Shown piece by piece: positions 31,990 through 40,937 of a stretch of DNA of 64,000 nucleotides (positions are counted from its first letter, which is position 1; the number at the start of each line of letters is the position of its first letter). Source of the DNA: Suilimivivens aceti (GTDB lineage Bacteria; Bacillota; Clostridia; Lachnospirales; Lachnospiraceae); contig NZ_JAOQKJ010000010.1 of assembly GCF_025567405.1 (NCBI RefSeq), positions 1 to 64,000 of the forward strand, written 5' to 3'. The notes beneath the pieces were generated by a model, which did no database searches, was not told the DNA's origin, and worked only from the letters and a program-made list of their open reading frames with translations. Both the position numbers and the translations under genes were made by a program.

Positions 31990-32565
31990 ATGGTATACAC
32001 ATGTGGATATAGGTCACCGTTAGGTGATATTTTGATGGCTGCGGATGAAAACGGACTTACCGGTTTGTGGTTTGAAGGGCAGAAATATTTTGCAGATACA
32101 CTTCCGGATGAGCAGGTTTCACAGGAAACGCCCGTCCTTACGAAAGCCAAAAGGTGGCTGGATATATATTTCTCCGGTGATGAGCCTGACTTTACGCCTC
32201 CGCTTCATCCCTCCGGCTCATCATTCAGACAGGAGGTGTGGAAGATTTTATCAGAGATCCCCTATGGACAGACGGTCACATATGGAGAAATAGCACGCAG
32301 AATGGGAGAATTGAAAAATATTCCTCATATGTCCGCACAGGCAGTTGGCGGTGCAGTGGGACATAATAAAATTTCCATTATTATTCCATGTCATCGTGTA
32401 GTGGGTGTAAAGGGGAGTCTGACAGGATATGCTGCAGGAATTGACAGAAAAATTTCACTGCTTGAGCTGGAACATGCTAAAAACTACACTGATCAACGGC
32501 CGTATATGGTCTTGGCAGCAGGTCTGAAAAAGGCATATGTCCGTCACTATGGCGAATTACTTTAG
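31990..32565 (+). CDS. ogt: Methylated-DNA--protein-cysteine methyltransferase
   Basis: This 191-residue suicide enzyme repairs O6-alkylguanine. The active-site Cys is in IIPCHRVVG (about residue 137), preceded by the DNA-binding wing EIPYGQTVTYGEIARRMG (about 89-106) with the expected Tyr and Arg. The N-terminal 70 residues are the usual ferredoxin-like domain. Extra residues after LLELE extend the C-terminus a little beyond the usual length. Confidence 0.92.
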   Translation: MVYTCGYRSPLGDILMAADENGLTGLWFEGQKYFADTLPDEQVSQETPVLTKAKRWLDIYFSGDEPDFTPPLHPSGSSFRQEVWKILSEIPYGQTVTYGEIARRMGELKNIPHMSAQAVGGAVGHNKISIIIPCHRVVGVKGSLTGYAAGIDRKISLLELEHAKNYTDQRPYMVLAAGLKKAYVRHYGELL

Positions 32566-32702
32566 CGAGGCACGAGGATGATAGAGAAACATAAATATTT
32601 CCTTAATTATGGAGAGATACTATTTACATAGGTCAAATAGTAGAGTAATCTTTTTAAAAAATATTCAGAGAATGCTGATAACAGGAAAGAGGTAGATTGA
32701 TA

Positions 32703-32996
32703 ATGAAGAAGAAACTGATGACGATTGTAATTTGTACAATGCTTTGTGCGGCTTTATTTGCAGGCTGTGGACGGGCGGAAGAAAAGGAATTAACGGGAAC
32801 GATCGATGAGATAAAGGATTTTATGTTTGTCATTACAGATGAAAATGATACGCCATATAGCTTTACCTTTGAGGAGAAGCCGGAAGGTCTGGAGAATGTC
32901 AGCGAAGGGGATACTGTAATCGTAAAATATACAGGAACAATATCTGAGGTGGATCCGTTTGAGGGAGAGGTAATATCTGTTGAAAAAACAGAATAA
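32703..32996 (+). CDS. Small lipoprotein, OB-like domain
   Basis: This 97-residue protein has a lipoprotein signal (KKKLMTIVICTMLCAALFAGC; lipobox LFAGC, Cys about 21). The mature part (ELTGTIDEIKDFMFVITDEN, then EGDTVIVKYTGTISEVDPF) looks like a small beta-barrel, similar in style to DUF3221-type domains. It starts 16 bases before the GH114-like gene ends of its operon partner begin (33012), so the two are likely cotranscribed and both face the outside of the cell. Confidence 0.75.
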   Translation: MKKKLMTIVICTMLCAALFAGCGRAEEKELTGTIDEIKDFMFVITDENDTPYSFTFEEKPEGLENVSEGDTVIVKYTGTISEVDPFEGEVISVEKTE

Positions 32997-33011
32997 AACC
33001 GTTTAAAGGAG

Positions 33012-33854
33012 ATGTTAAATATTTCACAGAAAAAATCAACAGCTTTGACTGTGCTGCTTGTTCTCACGTTTATTATTGAGGGACTTTTTATAAAAGGCTG
33101 TAAAGCAGAAACATTAGGAAAAAGGGATTATGGAGTTTTTTTAAATGTAGATGACTCATCTCTGGAACGGCTTGAAATGTATGAAACGATAGTGATCGAT
33201 GCGCAGTATTTTACAAAGAAGGACATTGAACAGCTGCATGAAAATGGAACGACCGTATATACTTATCTTAATATTGGTTCTATCGAGAACTTCAGGGAAT
33301 ATTATACGGCCTATGAGGAACTGGCAATTGGCAGTTATGAACATTGGGATGAGGAAAAATGGGTGGATGCAGCAAGCCCGGACTGGCAGAGGTTTATAAT
33401 GCAGCTGGCACGGGAGCTATATGAAAAAGATGTTGATGGTTTTTTTATTGATAATTGTGACGTATATTATTATGCTCCGCGAAAGGATATTTTTGATGGT
33501 CTTACAGTCATCCTGCAGTACATCATGACATTGGGAAAAGAAGTCATCATCAATGGTGGTGATATTTATGTGACGGAATATAAGGAACGTTATGGGACTA
33601 TTGATCCTATTATGACAGGTGTAAACCAGGAGACTGTATGGAGCCATATTGATTTTGCTAAGGGAACCTTTAACGAGCAGAACAGGGAGGAGAGGGAGTA
33701 TTTCTGCGGATATCTGGAATCATGTAAGGCAGATGGAATGGAAGTGTATCTGTTGGAATATACAGCCAACCGGAAGCTGATCCGGAAAATAGAAAAATAC
33801 TGCAGGAAACAAGGCTTTCATTTTTATATTTCAGATTCTCTTGAGCTAGAGTAA
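33012..33854 (+). CDS. GH114-family (endo-alpha-1,4-polygalactosaminidase-like) protein
   Basis: This 280-residue protein has an N-terminal hydrophobic anchor (about residues 10-28) and a TIM-barrel domain with GH114 hallmarks: YGVFLNVDDSSLERLEMYET, TTVYTYLNIGSIENFREYY, then WVDAASPDWQRF, VDGFFIDNCDVYYY (acid in FFIDNCD) and VIINGGD. GH114 enzymes cleave galactosaminogalactan-type polymers; the bacterial substrate is not known. AAAGGAG abuts the ATG, which is closer than ideal, so the real start could be a few codons later. Confidence 0.8.
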   Translation: MLNISQKKSTALTVLLVLTFIIEGLFIKGCKAETLGKRDYGVFLNVDDSSLERLEMYETIVIDAQYFTKKDIEQLHENGTTVYTYLNIGSIENFREYYTAYEELAIGSYEHWDEEKWVDAASPDWQRFIMQLARELYEKDVDGFFIDNCDVYYYAPRKDIFDGLTVILQYIMTLGKEVIINGGDIYVTEYKERYGTIDPIMTGVNQETVWSHIDFAKGTFNEQNREEREYFCGYLESCKADGMEVYLLEYTANRKLIRKIEKYCRKQGFHFYISDSLELE

Positions 33855-33925
33855 ACGTTAAGTATATATTTATCAAAAATATATGTATGTTTCCACAGAA
33901 TAACTGGTGTACAGATGAAGGAAAT

Positions 33926-34039
33926 ATGAAATTATCCATTATCAGAAATGCAGTCTTCGCAGTAACCGGTATAGGGGTAATCTGTCTGTATGCTATTTCA
34001 GGAAATCAAAGACCTGTGCATATATGTGGATCATTGTAA
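33926..34039 (+). CDS. Possible 37-residue membrane peptide
   Basis: A short frame begins MKLSIIRNAVFAVTGIGVIC and ends in TAA, with AAGGAA upstream and a single hydrophobic helix. It could be a real small membrane protein or chance; there are no relatives in view. Confidence 0.3.
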   Translation: MKLSIIRNAVFAVTGIGVICLYAISGNQRPVHICGSL

Positions 34040-34095
34040 TGGGACTTCAGCTTTTATTTTAAAGCTGAAGCGTAACGAAAAGGCAGGACAATATA

Positions 34096-34653
34096 ATGAA
34101 AATAGAAAAATTTGTAAAGCTCATGACAGGCTATTTTGATAATAAAGAACAGTTTACCGCGATGAAAAAAGCCGGGAAGATCTATCCGTATGCACAGCAT
34201 GTGAATACAGTCTGTAATGATAAGGTAAAAAATATTCCTGAAGATTTCGCGGGAATATTCATAGTAGAAGAAAGCTATTATGAGACGGATGGAAGAAAGC
34301 ATGCGTCACCACATTTATTTCTTATTACAGAGAGTTGCGATGGGATCCTGCTTTCCTCCTATGAATTACCGGCAGGAGAAGACAAGAATACGTTCTCTTA
34401 TGCTTCTATGAAAACCGTAGACTATAATGAGCTGAAAAAATCTGAGAAGTTTACACCGGCACTATATAAGGAAACAGATGGCGGCTGGGAAGGTGGCAGT
34501 GTGAGTCACTTTTCCCCGGTTATGACCTTCAGGTTATGGGAGAGATTTTCTGAAACATGCCTGGAGGTTTCCGAAAGTATGGAAGTGAACGGAAGGAGAA
34601 CCTTCGGATATGATGCTCCGATTATATACAAAAGGGTATCAGCTCAACAATAA
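34096..34653 (+). CDS. CpeT/CpcT-like protein (weak)
   Basis: This 185-residue protein has no signal peptide. The opening KFVKLMTGYFDNKEQFTAMK resembles the start of CpeT/CpcT-type proteins (leader ..GxFDNxxQ), known as chromophore lyases in cyanobacteria but present in many bacteria without phycobilins. The later region IYPYAQHVNTVCNDKV and FGYDAPIIYKR fits a beta-barrel of that type only loosely. No role can be given here. AAAAGG lies upstream of the ATG. Confidence 0.45.
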   Translation: MKIEKFVKLMTGYFDNKEQFTAMKKAGKIYPYAQHVNTVCNDKVKNIPEDFAGIFIVEESYYETDGRKHASPHLFLITESCDGILLSSYELPAGEDKNTFSYASMKTVDYNELKKSEKFTPALYKETDGGWEGGSVSHFSPVMTFRLWERFSETCLEVSESMEVNGRRTFGYDAPIIYKRVSAQQ

Positions 34654-34773
34654 GCATATTTGATGTGGCAGGAAGAAATTTTTTAATTGGAAGGTGAGAG
34701 TTTTCTTAATTTTTTGTACCTATATTTATAGAATCATATTAACCAATACCACCAGTGTAAAGGAGGACACTTT

Positions 34774-35826
34774 ATGAGAAGAAAATTTCTTGCACCGGCT
34801 CTGGTTTTTATCATGTGTATAGGTATCACCATGACGGCTTATGCCTCTCCACAGGCGGATCAGCTGCAGAACCAGCCACAATTTACAACCAATGCAACTT
34901 CTGAAGAACTATCCATTATCAAAACATTATTTTCTGCTGAGGAATATGCTGAATTATATCCTGATGTGGTAAAAGCCCACGGGAATGAAGAAGCTGCTCT
35001 TTGGGATCACTTTGCAGCACATGGGTTATCGTAGGGAAGAGCTTTAAGCAAAAGCTTTCACGTGTTTGCATACCGTGCCGCATATGAAGATCTTCAGGAA
35101 GCATTCGGGAACAATATCATTGCTTATTATATCCATTATGCCACTCATGGAATGCAGGAAAACAGATCAATTACAACAGTTCCTCAGGCTGTAAAAGCCG
35201 GCATAACGGTAACAGGACTACGCGGACAGGTAATTGCCAGACCGGTACCCGTTGTGATTACTCCGACTGAAGAAACAAATCAGGAAGAAACAAATCACGA
35301 AGAAACCGGTAACCCTGTTGTCATACCGGAAACTCCTTCTCCAGAGCCTGTTCCTGTCCCTTCTGCTACTGTATGTACCCATCAATATATAACAAAACAA
35401 CTGGAGAATATAAGAGCACACGCACCGGTGTGTGAAATCTGTAGATATACAGACGAACAAAAGCAGGAGCCCTGCGAAGCAGCGGACGAATACATAATAG
35501 ATACGATGTACCACAAGCGGAAATGCAAGGGGTGTGACAGGCTTATGGATTCCGATAAGCATCAGTATCCTACTAACGATTTCAAATGCTCGGTATGTGG
35601 ATATCAGCATGTGCATAATTACTATTACTTTGTAATAAACAATGATAATAAAAATCATATAAAATCATGCACCTTATGCAACTTCGGCTCTTCGGAACCA
35701 CATAATATCAGTGCACCAACCAGTTATTCTACTATGGAACATAAAAGACAGTGCTCCGATTGCAATTTCTACTATATGGAACCACATACAACACCGGGAG
35801 TCTGTGAATGCGGATATAGTTCTTAA
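34774..35826 (+). pseudogene. Secreted Cys-rich protein interrupted by in-frame TAG
   Basis: One continuous frame runs from ATG 34774 (AGGAGG upstream) to TAA 35826, broken only by TAG at 35032-35034. The first part has a signal peptide (KFLAPALVFIMCIGITMTAYA) and a repeat-like domain (EEYAELYPDVVKAHG, then WDHFAAHGLS); after the TAG the same theme continues (GRALSKSF, AYRAAYEDLQEAFG). Then come a Glu/Thr/Pro linker and CxxC pairs (CEICRYTD, CKGCDRLM, CSVCGYQHVH, CTLCNFG, CSDCNFYY). GAG to TAG in GLSEGRAL would explain it. A cell-surface role is likely for the intact form. Confidence 0.7.
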
Positions 35827-35891
35827 CAGCCTTTATTATCTATAATACACCATGAGCAGCTGCAAAATCACTGTGGAAAATTTTGAACTCA

Positions 35892-35928
35892 ACGGGAGTG
35901 CATTTTAACTGATGCACTCCCGTTTTTT
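35892..35928 (+). terminator. Intrinsic terminator before the fatty acid operon
   Basis: ACGGGAGTGCAT (35892-35903) and ATGCACTCCCGT (35912-35923) form a perfect 12-bp stem followed by a T-run. Confidence 0.92.
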
Positions 35929-35993
35929 TAATTGTGTACAAAGCAGGAACGCTTTTGGAACGCGCCGGTTTCTTTGGAGGAACGGAAGCTCTG

Positions 35994-35999
35994 TATAAT
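35994..35999 (+). promoter_or_regulatory. Candidate -10 box of the acpP-fab-acc operon
   Basis: TATAAT lies 58 bases before acpP, downstream of the terminator. A clear -35 box is not seen (TCTTTGG region), and no FapR- or FabT-like palindrome was recognised. Confidence 0.5.
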
Positions 36000-36056
36000 A
36001 AATAACAACAGGCAGCAGAAAATTGCCTGAAATAATTATTCTGGAGGCATTTAACC

Positions 36057-36278
36057 ATGTACTTTGACATTATCGCAAAAATCGTTTCAGAACGCACAGG
36101 CTGTGATGTTTCTGTTGTAAAACCGGAAAGCAGATTTTCTGAGCTTGGCATCGACTCGCTTGATACGGTAGAGCTCCTGATGAATCTGGAGGATGAGCTT
36201 GGTATTGAGATCGAATTGGACCAGAAGGTAGAAACTGTTGATGACCTGGATAGGTTTATCCAAAGTAAAAAGGGCTAG
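36057..36278 (+). CDS. acpP: Acyl carrier protein
   Basis: This 73-residue acidic protein carries the growing acyl chain on a phosphopantetheine attached to Ser34 (SELGIDSLDTVELLM). TGGAGG lies before the ATG. It is the first gene of the type II fatty acid synthesis operon, and the next gene starts 5 bases after its stop. Confidence 0.95.
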   Translation: MYFDIIAKIVSERTGCDVSVVKPESRFSELGIDSLDTVELLMNLEDELGIEIELDQKVETVDDLDRFIQSKKG

Positions 36279-36282
36279 TATT

Positions 36283-37227
36283 ATGATCAGGTCAACAATT
36301 TGTGAAATGCTTGGTATCGAATATCCAGTGCTTCAAGGTGGTATGGCTTGGATCGCTGACGGAAAACTGGCCGCTGCTGTTTCTTGCGGTGGCGGCCTTG
36401 GTATTATTGCAGCAGGAAATGCTAAAGGCGATTATGTCAGACAGCAGATCCAGGCTGCCAGGAGTATTACTGATAAACCTATTGGCGTTAATATTATGCT
36501 GCTTAGTCCCTTTGCGGATGAGGTAGCAAAGGTTGTTATAGAAGAAAAGATTGAGGTTGTGACCACAGGTGCAGGTAATCCCTCCAAATATATTAAGGAA
36601 TGGCTGAGTGCAGGAATCAGGGTAATTCCTGTAGTAGCCTCTGTTGCGATGGCAAAGCTGATGACTCGTCTTGGTGCCTCTGCCCTTATTGCAGAGGGCG
36701 GTGAAAGCGGTGGTCATGTAGGCGAGCTTACTACAATAGTACTGATCCCGCAGATTTGTGATGCAACTACTTTACCTGTTATTGCTGCCGGTGGTATTGC
36801 CGATGGCAGGGGTGTAGCAGCAGCATTTATGCTTGGCGCACAGGGCGTGCAGATGGGAACCCGTTTTCTCAGTGCAAATGAGTGTACCATCCATCCTGTA
36901 TATAAAGAAAAAATACTTAAAGCAACTGACCTTTGTACGATGGTAACCGGTAAGCGTTTGGGACATCCGGTCCGGAGTCTGAGAACACCCTTTGCAAGAG
37001 AATATTCCAAGGCTGAATATGGTGGAATGCCGGATGAGGAGCTGGAAAAGCTGGCAACAGGGGCATTAAGACTTGCTGTGCAGGAGGGCGACGATAAAAA
37101 GGGTTGTTTTCTGTCCGGCCAGATAGCGGCAATGGTAAAAAAAGAGCAGCCGGCAGCAGAAATAGTTAAGGAGGTAATGGAGGAAGCTGAGGCTGTCCTT
37201 CTGAAGGCATCACAATGGATAAAATAG
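36283..37227 (+). CDS. fabK: Enoyl-ACP reductase II (FabK)
   Basis: This 314-residue flavin enzyme does the last reduction of each elongation cycle. The TIM-barrel begins MIRSTICEMLGIEYPVLQGG and shows the FMN-binding Gly-rich parts SCGGGLGIIAAGN, EGGESGGHVGELTT and AAGGIADGRGVAAAFMLGAQ. It belongs to the nitronate monooxygenase/FabK fold; operon position settles FabK. This type is insensitive to triclosan in studied species. A longer in-frame start at 36238 overlaps acpP and is not favoured. Confidence 0.93.
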   Translation: MIRSTICEMLGIEYPVLQGGMAWIADGKLAAAVSCGGGLGIIAAGNAKGDYVRQQIQAARSITDKPIGVNIMLLSPFADEVAKVVIEEKIEVVTTGAGNPSKYIKEWLSAGIRVIPVVASVAMAKLMTRLGASALIAEGGESGGHVGELTTIVLIPQICDATTLPVIAAGGIADGRGVAAAFMLGAQGVQMGTRFLSANECTIHPVYKEKILKATDLCTMVTGKRLGHPVRSLRTPFAREYSKAEYGGMPDEELEKLATGALRLAVQEGDDKKGCFLSGQIAAMVKKEQPAAEIVKEVMEEAEAVLLKASQWIK

Positions 37228-38114
37228 CATTTGTTTTTTCGGGTCAGGGCGATCAGTTTCCTGGGATGGGGAAAGATCTGTACGAAGAATATCCGGTTGC
37301 TCAAAGGATTTATGATCTTTGCGATAGCATACGGCCTGGAACATCCACCCAGTGCTTCAATAGTACAGAAGAGGAACTAAGGGAAACAAGGAATACACAG
37401 CCCTGCCTCTTTGCAATGGAGTTAGCTGCAGCAAGCATTCTGATCGAAAAGGGTGTTGTCCCGGATGCATTAGCAGGATTTTCTCTCGGTGAGGTTGTTG
37501 CGGCAACGGTCAGTGGAATATTTGACGATAAAACAGGTTTTCGTCTTGTCTGCAAGCGTGGAGAACTGATGCAGGGCGAGGCTGAGAAGTTCGACACAGC
37601 TATGGCTGCTGTTGTGAAGCTGACGTCAGAACAGGTGCAGGATATATGCAGAAGATATCCTGATGTTTATCCTGTAAACTTTAACTGTCCCGGGCAGATC
37701 ACAGTATCCGGTATTTCCTCTCAAATGACAGATTTCCTTGCAGATGTAAAAGCAGCCGGTGGCAGAGCAATCCCGCTTAAAGTAAAGGGAGCGTTTCATT
37801 CACCTTTTATGAAGGCGGCAGCAGAGGCTTTTGAAAGAGAGCTGAACAAGGCGGCTATTAAGGAAAGAAACATAGTACTTTATTCGGATGTGACCGCTGA
37901 AGTCTATACCAATGATGTGGCAGGACTGCTTTCCAAGCAGATATGCAGTCCGGTACAGTGGGAAAAGATTATCCGTAATATGATCACAGATGGAATTGAT
38001 ACCTTCATTGAAATAGGTCCTGGCAAAACGCTTACTAACATGATTAAGAAAATAAGTACAGACATAAAGGCTGTAAATGTTATCGAATATCTTGCGGAGG
38101 TGGAAGGATGTTGA
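37215..38114 (+). CDS. fabD: Malonyl-CoA:ACP transacylase
   Basis: This 299-residue enzyme loads malonyl groups onto ACP. It opens AFVFSGQGDQFPGMGKDLYE; the nucleophile Ser90 is in GFSLGEVV (usually GHSLGE; here Phe replaces His) and the catalytic His195 in KGAFHSPFM. The C-terminal EIGPGKTLTNMIKKI is typical. The start lies inside the last codons of fabK and the stop overlaps fabG, showing tight translational coupling. Confidence 0.94.
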   Translation: MDKIAFVFSGQGDQFPGMGKDLYEEYPVAQRIYDLCDSIRPGTSTQCFNSTEEELRETRNTQPCLFAMELAAASILIEKGVVPDALAGFSLGEVVAATVSGIFDDKTGFRLVCKRGELMQGEAEKFDTAMAAVVKLTSEQVQDICRRYPDVYPVNFNCPGQITVSGISSQMTDFLADVKAAGGRAIPLKVKGAFHSPFMKAAAEAFERELNKAAIKERNIVLYSDVTAEVYTNDVAGLLSKQICSPVQWEKIIRNMITDGIDTFIEIGPGKTLTNMIKKISTDIKAVNVIEYLAEVEGC

Positions 38115-38836
38115 ACGGAAAAACTGCAGTTGTGACAGGAGGCTCCCGTGGCATTGGTGAAGCGATCGTATATAAACTGGCTTCAATGGGTGCCAATATA
38201 GCCGTTATTTATGCAGGTAATGCTGCCGCCGCAGAGAAGGTGTGTAAAAAATGCGGCCAGAGTTACAGTGTAGAAGCGCGGGCTTATCAATGCAATGTTG
38301 CTGATTTTTCGGCTGTCAAGGAAGCTGTGGTAAAGATCAGGGCTGATTTTGGTGCGGTACAGTTCCTTGTGAATAATGCGGGAATTACGCATGACGGACT
38401 TCTCGCCATGATGAAAGAAGAAGATTTTGATGCGGTTCTGGACACCAATCTTAAAGGTGCTTTCAATATGATCCGCCATATGACAGGACTGTTCATCCGG
38501 GCACGTGAAGGCTGTATTATCAATATCACATCAGTTTCGGGCATGATGGGCAATGCAGGGCAATGCAATTATTCCGCATCAAAGGCTGGGCTGATCGGAC
38601 TTACAAAGTCCGTAGCGAAGGAGCTTGCACCAAAAGGTATCCGTTGTAATGCGGTTGCTCCCGGATTTATCGCAACAGATATGACAGGAAATCAGACAGA
38701 CAATCCTCTTTTGGATATGATCCCACTCGGTAAGATGGGTGAACCAGAGGATGTGGCAGACGCAGTTGCATATCTTGCAACTGCAAAATATGTAACCGGC
38801 GAGGTGCTCCGTGTCGACGGAGGCATTGCTATGTAA
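38108..38836 (+). CDS. fabG: 3-oxoacyl-ACP reductase
   Basis: A 242-residue short-chain dehydrogenase that reduces the ketoacyl-ACP with NADPH. The nucleotide loop GGSRGIGEAIV starts at residue 11; NNAG at 89-92; the catalytic set is Asn114, Ser142, Tyr155 and Lys159 (NYSASKAG). It ends with VTGEVLRVDGGIAM, the usual tail. Gene start overlaps fabD by 7 bases. Confidence 0.95.
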   Translation: MLNGKTAVVTGGSRGIGEAIVYKLASMGANIAVIYAGNAAAAEKVCKKCGQSYSVEARAYQCNVADFSAVKEAVVKIRADFGAVQFLVNNAGITHDGLLAMMKEEDFDAVLDTNLKGAFNMIRHMTGLFIRAREGCIINITSVSGMMGNAGQCNYSASKAGLIGLTKSVAKELAPKGIRCNAVAPGFIATDMTGNQTDNPLLDMIPLGKMGEPEDVADAVAYLATAKYVTGEVLRVDGGIAM

Positions 38837-38847
38837 GGAGAAAAACT

Positions 38848-40086
38848 ATGAGTGAAAACAGACGAGTTGTTGTTACCGGTATCGGTGCAATTACCCCTTT
38901 GGGAAACAGTGTTTCTGATACCTGGGAGAATATGAAGAACGGTAAAAACGGCATTGGATCCATTACGCTTTTCGATACAGAAAAATTCAAAGCAAAGCTG
39001 GGAGCTGAAGTCAGGGGCTTTGATCCCAAGGAGTACCTGGAGGTTAATGAGGTGCTCCGTACTGACCGCTATGCACAGTTTGCTGTTGCAGCCACACAGC
39101 AGGCAGTAGATGATAGCGGTGTTGAAGGCAATGTTGAGCCAGAACGCTTCGCAGTTATCTTTGGTTCAGGCATTGGTGGTATCAGCACCTTTGAAACAGA
39201 GCATACAAAGCTGATAGAGAAAGGACCGCGTCGGGTTTCTCCTTTATTTGTGCCCATGATGATCGGTAATATGGCAGCCGGTACGATTGCTATCCGTCAT
39301 GATTGCCGGGGATCTGTCATGCCTGCCGTTACTGCGTGTGCTTCTGGTTCCAACGCCATCGGTGAAGCAATGCGCCTTATTCGTCACGGTTATGCTGATG
39401 CTGTGATCACAGGCGGTGCTGAAGCTGCTATTGTTCCTTCTGCTATCGCAGGCTTTGTCAATATGCAGGCACTCTCCACAGCTGAAGATCCAGATGCGGC
39501 ATCTCTGCCTTTTGATAAACGCAGATGCGGCTTTGTTATCGGTGAAGGAGCTGTTGCGCTTATTCTTGAAGAGTATGGGCATGCAAAGGCACGCGGTGCA
39601 AAAATTTATGGCGAGGTATGTGGCTATGGTTCTACCTGCGATGCCTGTCATATCACGGCCCCTCATCCAGATGCGCGCGGAGGTGCACAGGCAATGAAGG
39701 ATGCTATGAAAGAAGCCGGATACACAGATAAAGATACTGTTTATATCAATGCACATGGAACGGGTACACCGATGAATGATGTAATTGAGACATCTGCTAT
39801 CAAGAAAGCCCTTGGAGAAGATAATGCAAAGAAGGCTTATGTAAGCTCCACAAAATCCATGACAGGACATATGCTTGGGGCAGCGGGCGCTATTGAAGCA
39901 CTGGCTTGTCTTTTTGCACTGAATGAGAGTATTATTCCGCCCACGATCAATTTGGATGAACAGGATGAAAATTGTGATCTGAACTGTGTCCCGAAAATTG
40001 CTGTAAAAGCAGATATCACGCTGGCACTTTCCAACTCCCTTGGATTTGGTGGTCATAATGCATGCCTTGCTTTCAGAAAGGTGTAA
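38848..40086 (+). CDS. fabF: 3-oxoacyl-ACP synthase II
   Basis: A 412-residue condensing enzyme. It begins with RRVVVTGIGAITPLG and has the Cys-His-His triad: Cys164 (VTACASGSNAIGEA), His303 (NAHGTGTPMND) and His341 (KSMTGHMLGAAG). AAGGAG precedes the ATG. As no fabH is found in the operon, FabF elongates chains whose first condensation must be supplied by an enzyme encoded elsewhere, or by another priming route. Confidence 0.95.
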   Translation: MSENRRVVVTGIGAITPLGNSVSDTWENMKNGKNGIGSITLFDTEKFKAKLGAEVRGFDPKEYLEVNEVLRTDRYAQFAVAATQQAVDDSGVEGNVEPERFAVIFGSGIGGISTFETEHTKLIEKGPRRVSPLFVPMMIGNMAAGTIAIRHDCRGSVMPAVTACASGSNAIGEAMRLIRHGYADAVITGGAEAAIVPSAIAGFVNMQALSTAEDPDAASLPFDKRRCGFVIGEGAVALILEEYGHAKARGAKIYGEVCGYGSTCDACHITAPHPDARGGAQAMKDAMKEAGYTDKDTVYINAHGTGTPMNDVIETSAIKKALGEDNAKKAYVSSTKSMTGHMLGAAGAIEALACLFALNESIIPPTINLDEQDENCDLNCVPKIAVKADITLALSNSLGFGGHNACLAFRKV

Positions 40087-40090
40087 TAAG

Positions 40091-40513
40091 ATGAAAGAAA
40101 CAAATATCCGCAAATATGCCGAGCTGATGAAGGAGCTTGGGCTGACAGGACTTGAAATTACAGAGGAAAACAGTAAGGTCCGTCTGGAGCGTTCCATTGC
40201 AGCGCCTGCAGAAGAAACTTTATATTCTGTTCCCGGTACTGCTGCCAATATGCAGACAGCAGCTGGGTCAAAGGATTATATCAGCGTAAAATCACCTATC
40301 GTTGGTATATTTTATACGGCACCGGCAGAAAATGCCGATCCCTATGTTTCTATTGGTGATACAGTGAAAAAGGGACAAACTCTCTGCATTGTGGAAGCAA
40401 TGAAGCTGATGAATGAGATTGCTTCCAATGAAGATGGTGTCATCTCGGAGATCTGTGTTACTGACGGGCAGGTTGTTGAATATGGAACAGAGCTTTTCCG
40501 TATCAGGAGATAG
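40091..40513 (+). CDS. accB: Biotin carboxyl carrier protein of acetyl-CoA carboxylase
   Basis: A 140-residue carrier with an N-terminal helical part, a flexible Ala/Thr linker (about 37-60) and the biotinyl domain with the target Lys105 in VEAMKLMNEI. It starts 5 bases after fabF. AccB, AccC, AccD and AccA make malonyl-CoA for the pathway and all are in this operon. Confidence 0.94.
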   Translation: MKETNIRKYAELMKELGLTGLEITEENSKVRLERSIAAPAEETLYSVPGTAANMQTAAGSKDYISVKSPIVGIFYTAPAENADPYVSIGDTVKKGQTLCIVEAMKLMNEIASNEDGVISEICVTDGQVVEYGTELFRIRR

Positions 40514-40517
40514 GAAT

Positions 40518-40934
40518 ATGAACAGAGAAGAAATAATGACTATATTACCTCACAGGGATAATATGCTGCTTCTTGACGATGCAGAAAATAAGGAGAGTAC
40601 AGCTGTCGGGCATTATACTGTTCGTGGCGATGAATTTTTCCTTAAGGGACATTTCCCGGATAATCCTGTTGTGCCCGGAGTTATTCTCTGCGAGATACTG
40701 GCTCAGTCTGCATGCGTACTGATGAAGGATAAAATGAGCGAAGGGAAACTGCCTGTTTATACAGGGCTTAACAATGTGAAATTCCGTTCTCCTGTTAAGC
40801 CAGGGGATACAGTCGAAGCACAGTGCCGTATCAAACGCGCAAAGCATCCTTTCTACTTTGCAGAGGGTACTGTTACAGTGGATGGAAGACTTTGCGCTTC
40901 AGCTGAATTTTCCTTTGCAATCACAGGAGTGTAA
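40518..40934 (+). CDS. fabZ: 3-hydroxyacyl-ACP dehydratase
   Basis: A 138-residue hot-dog fold enzyme. It shows the start ILPHRDNMLLLDD and catalytic His45 in FLKGHFPDNPVVPGVI, with Glu59 (LCEILAQS) as the partner acid. The start at 40518 is chosen because the previous gene ends at 40513; a longer frame from 40413 overlaps accB and is spurious. Confidence 0.94.
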   Translation: MNREEIMTILPHRDNMLLLDDAENKESTAVGHYTVRGDEFFLKGHFPDNPVVPGVILCEILAQSACVLMKDKMSEGKLPVYTGLNNVKFRSPVKPGDTVEAQCRIKRAKHPFYFAEGTVTVDGRLCASAEFSFAITGV

Positions 40935-40937
40935 ACT

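Noticed and set aside
39244..40248. Long minus-strand open frame opposite fabF
   Set aside because: It lies antisense to a well-supported fabF and accB, and its Cys/Ser/His-rich translation is typical of a shadow frame.
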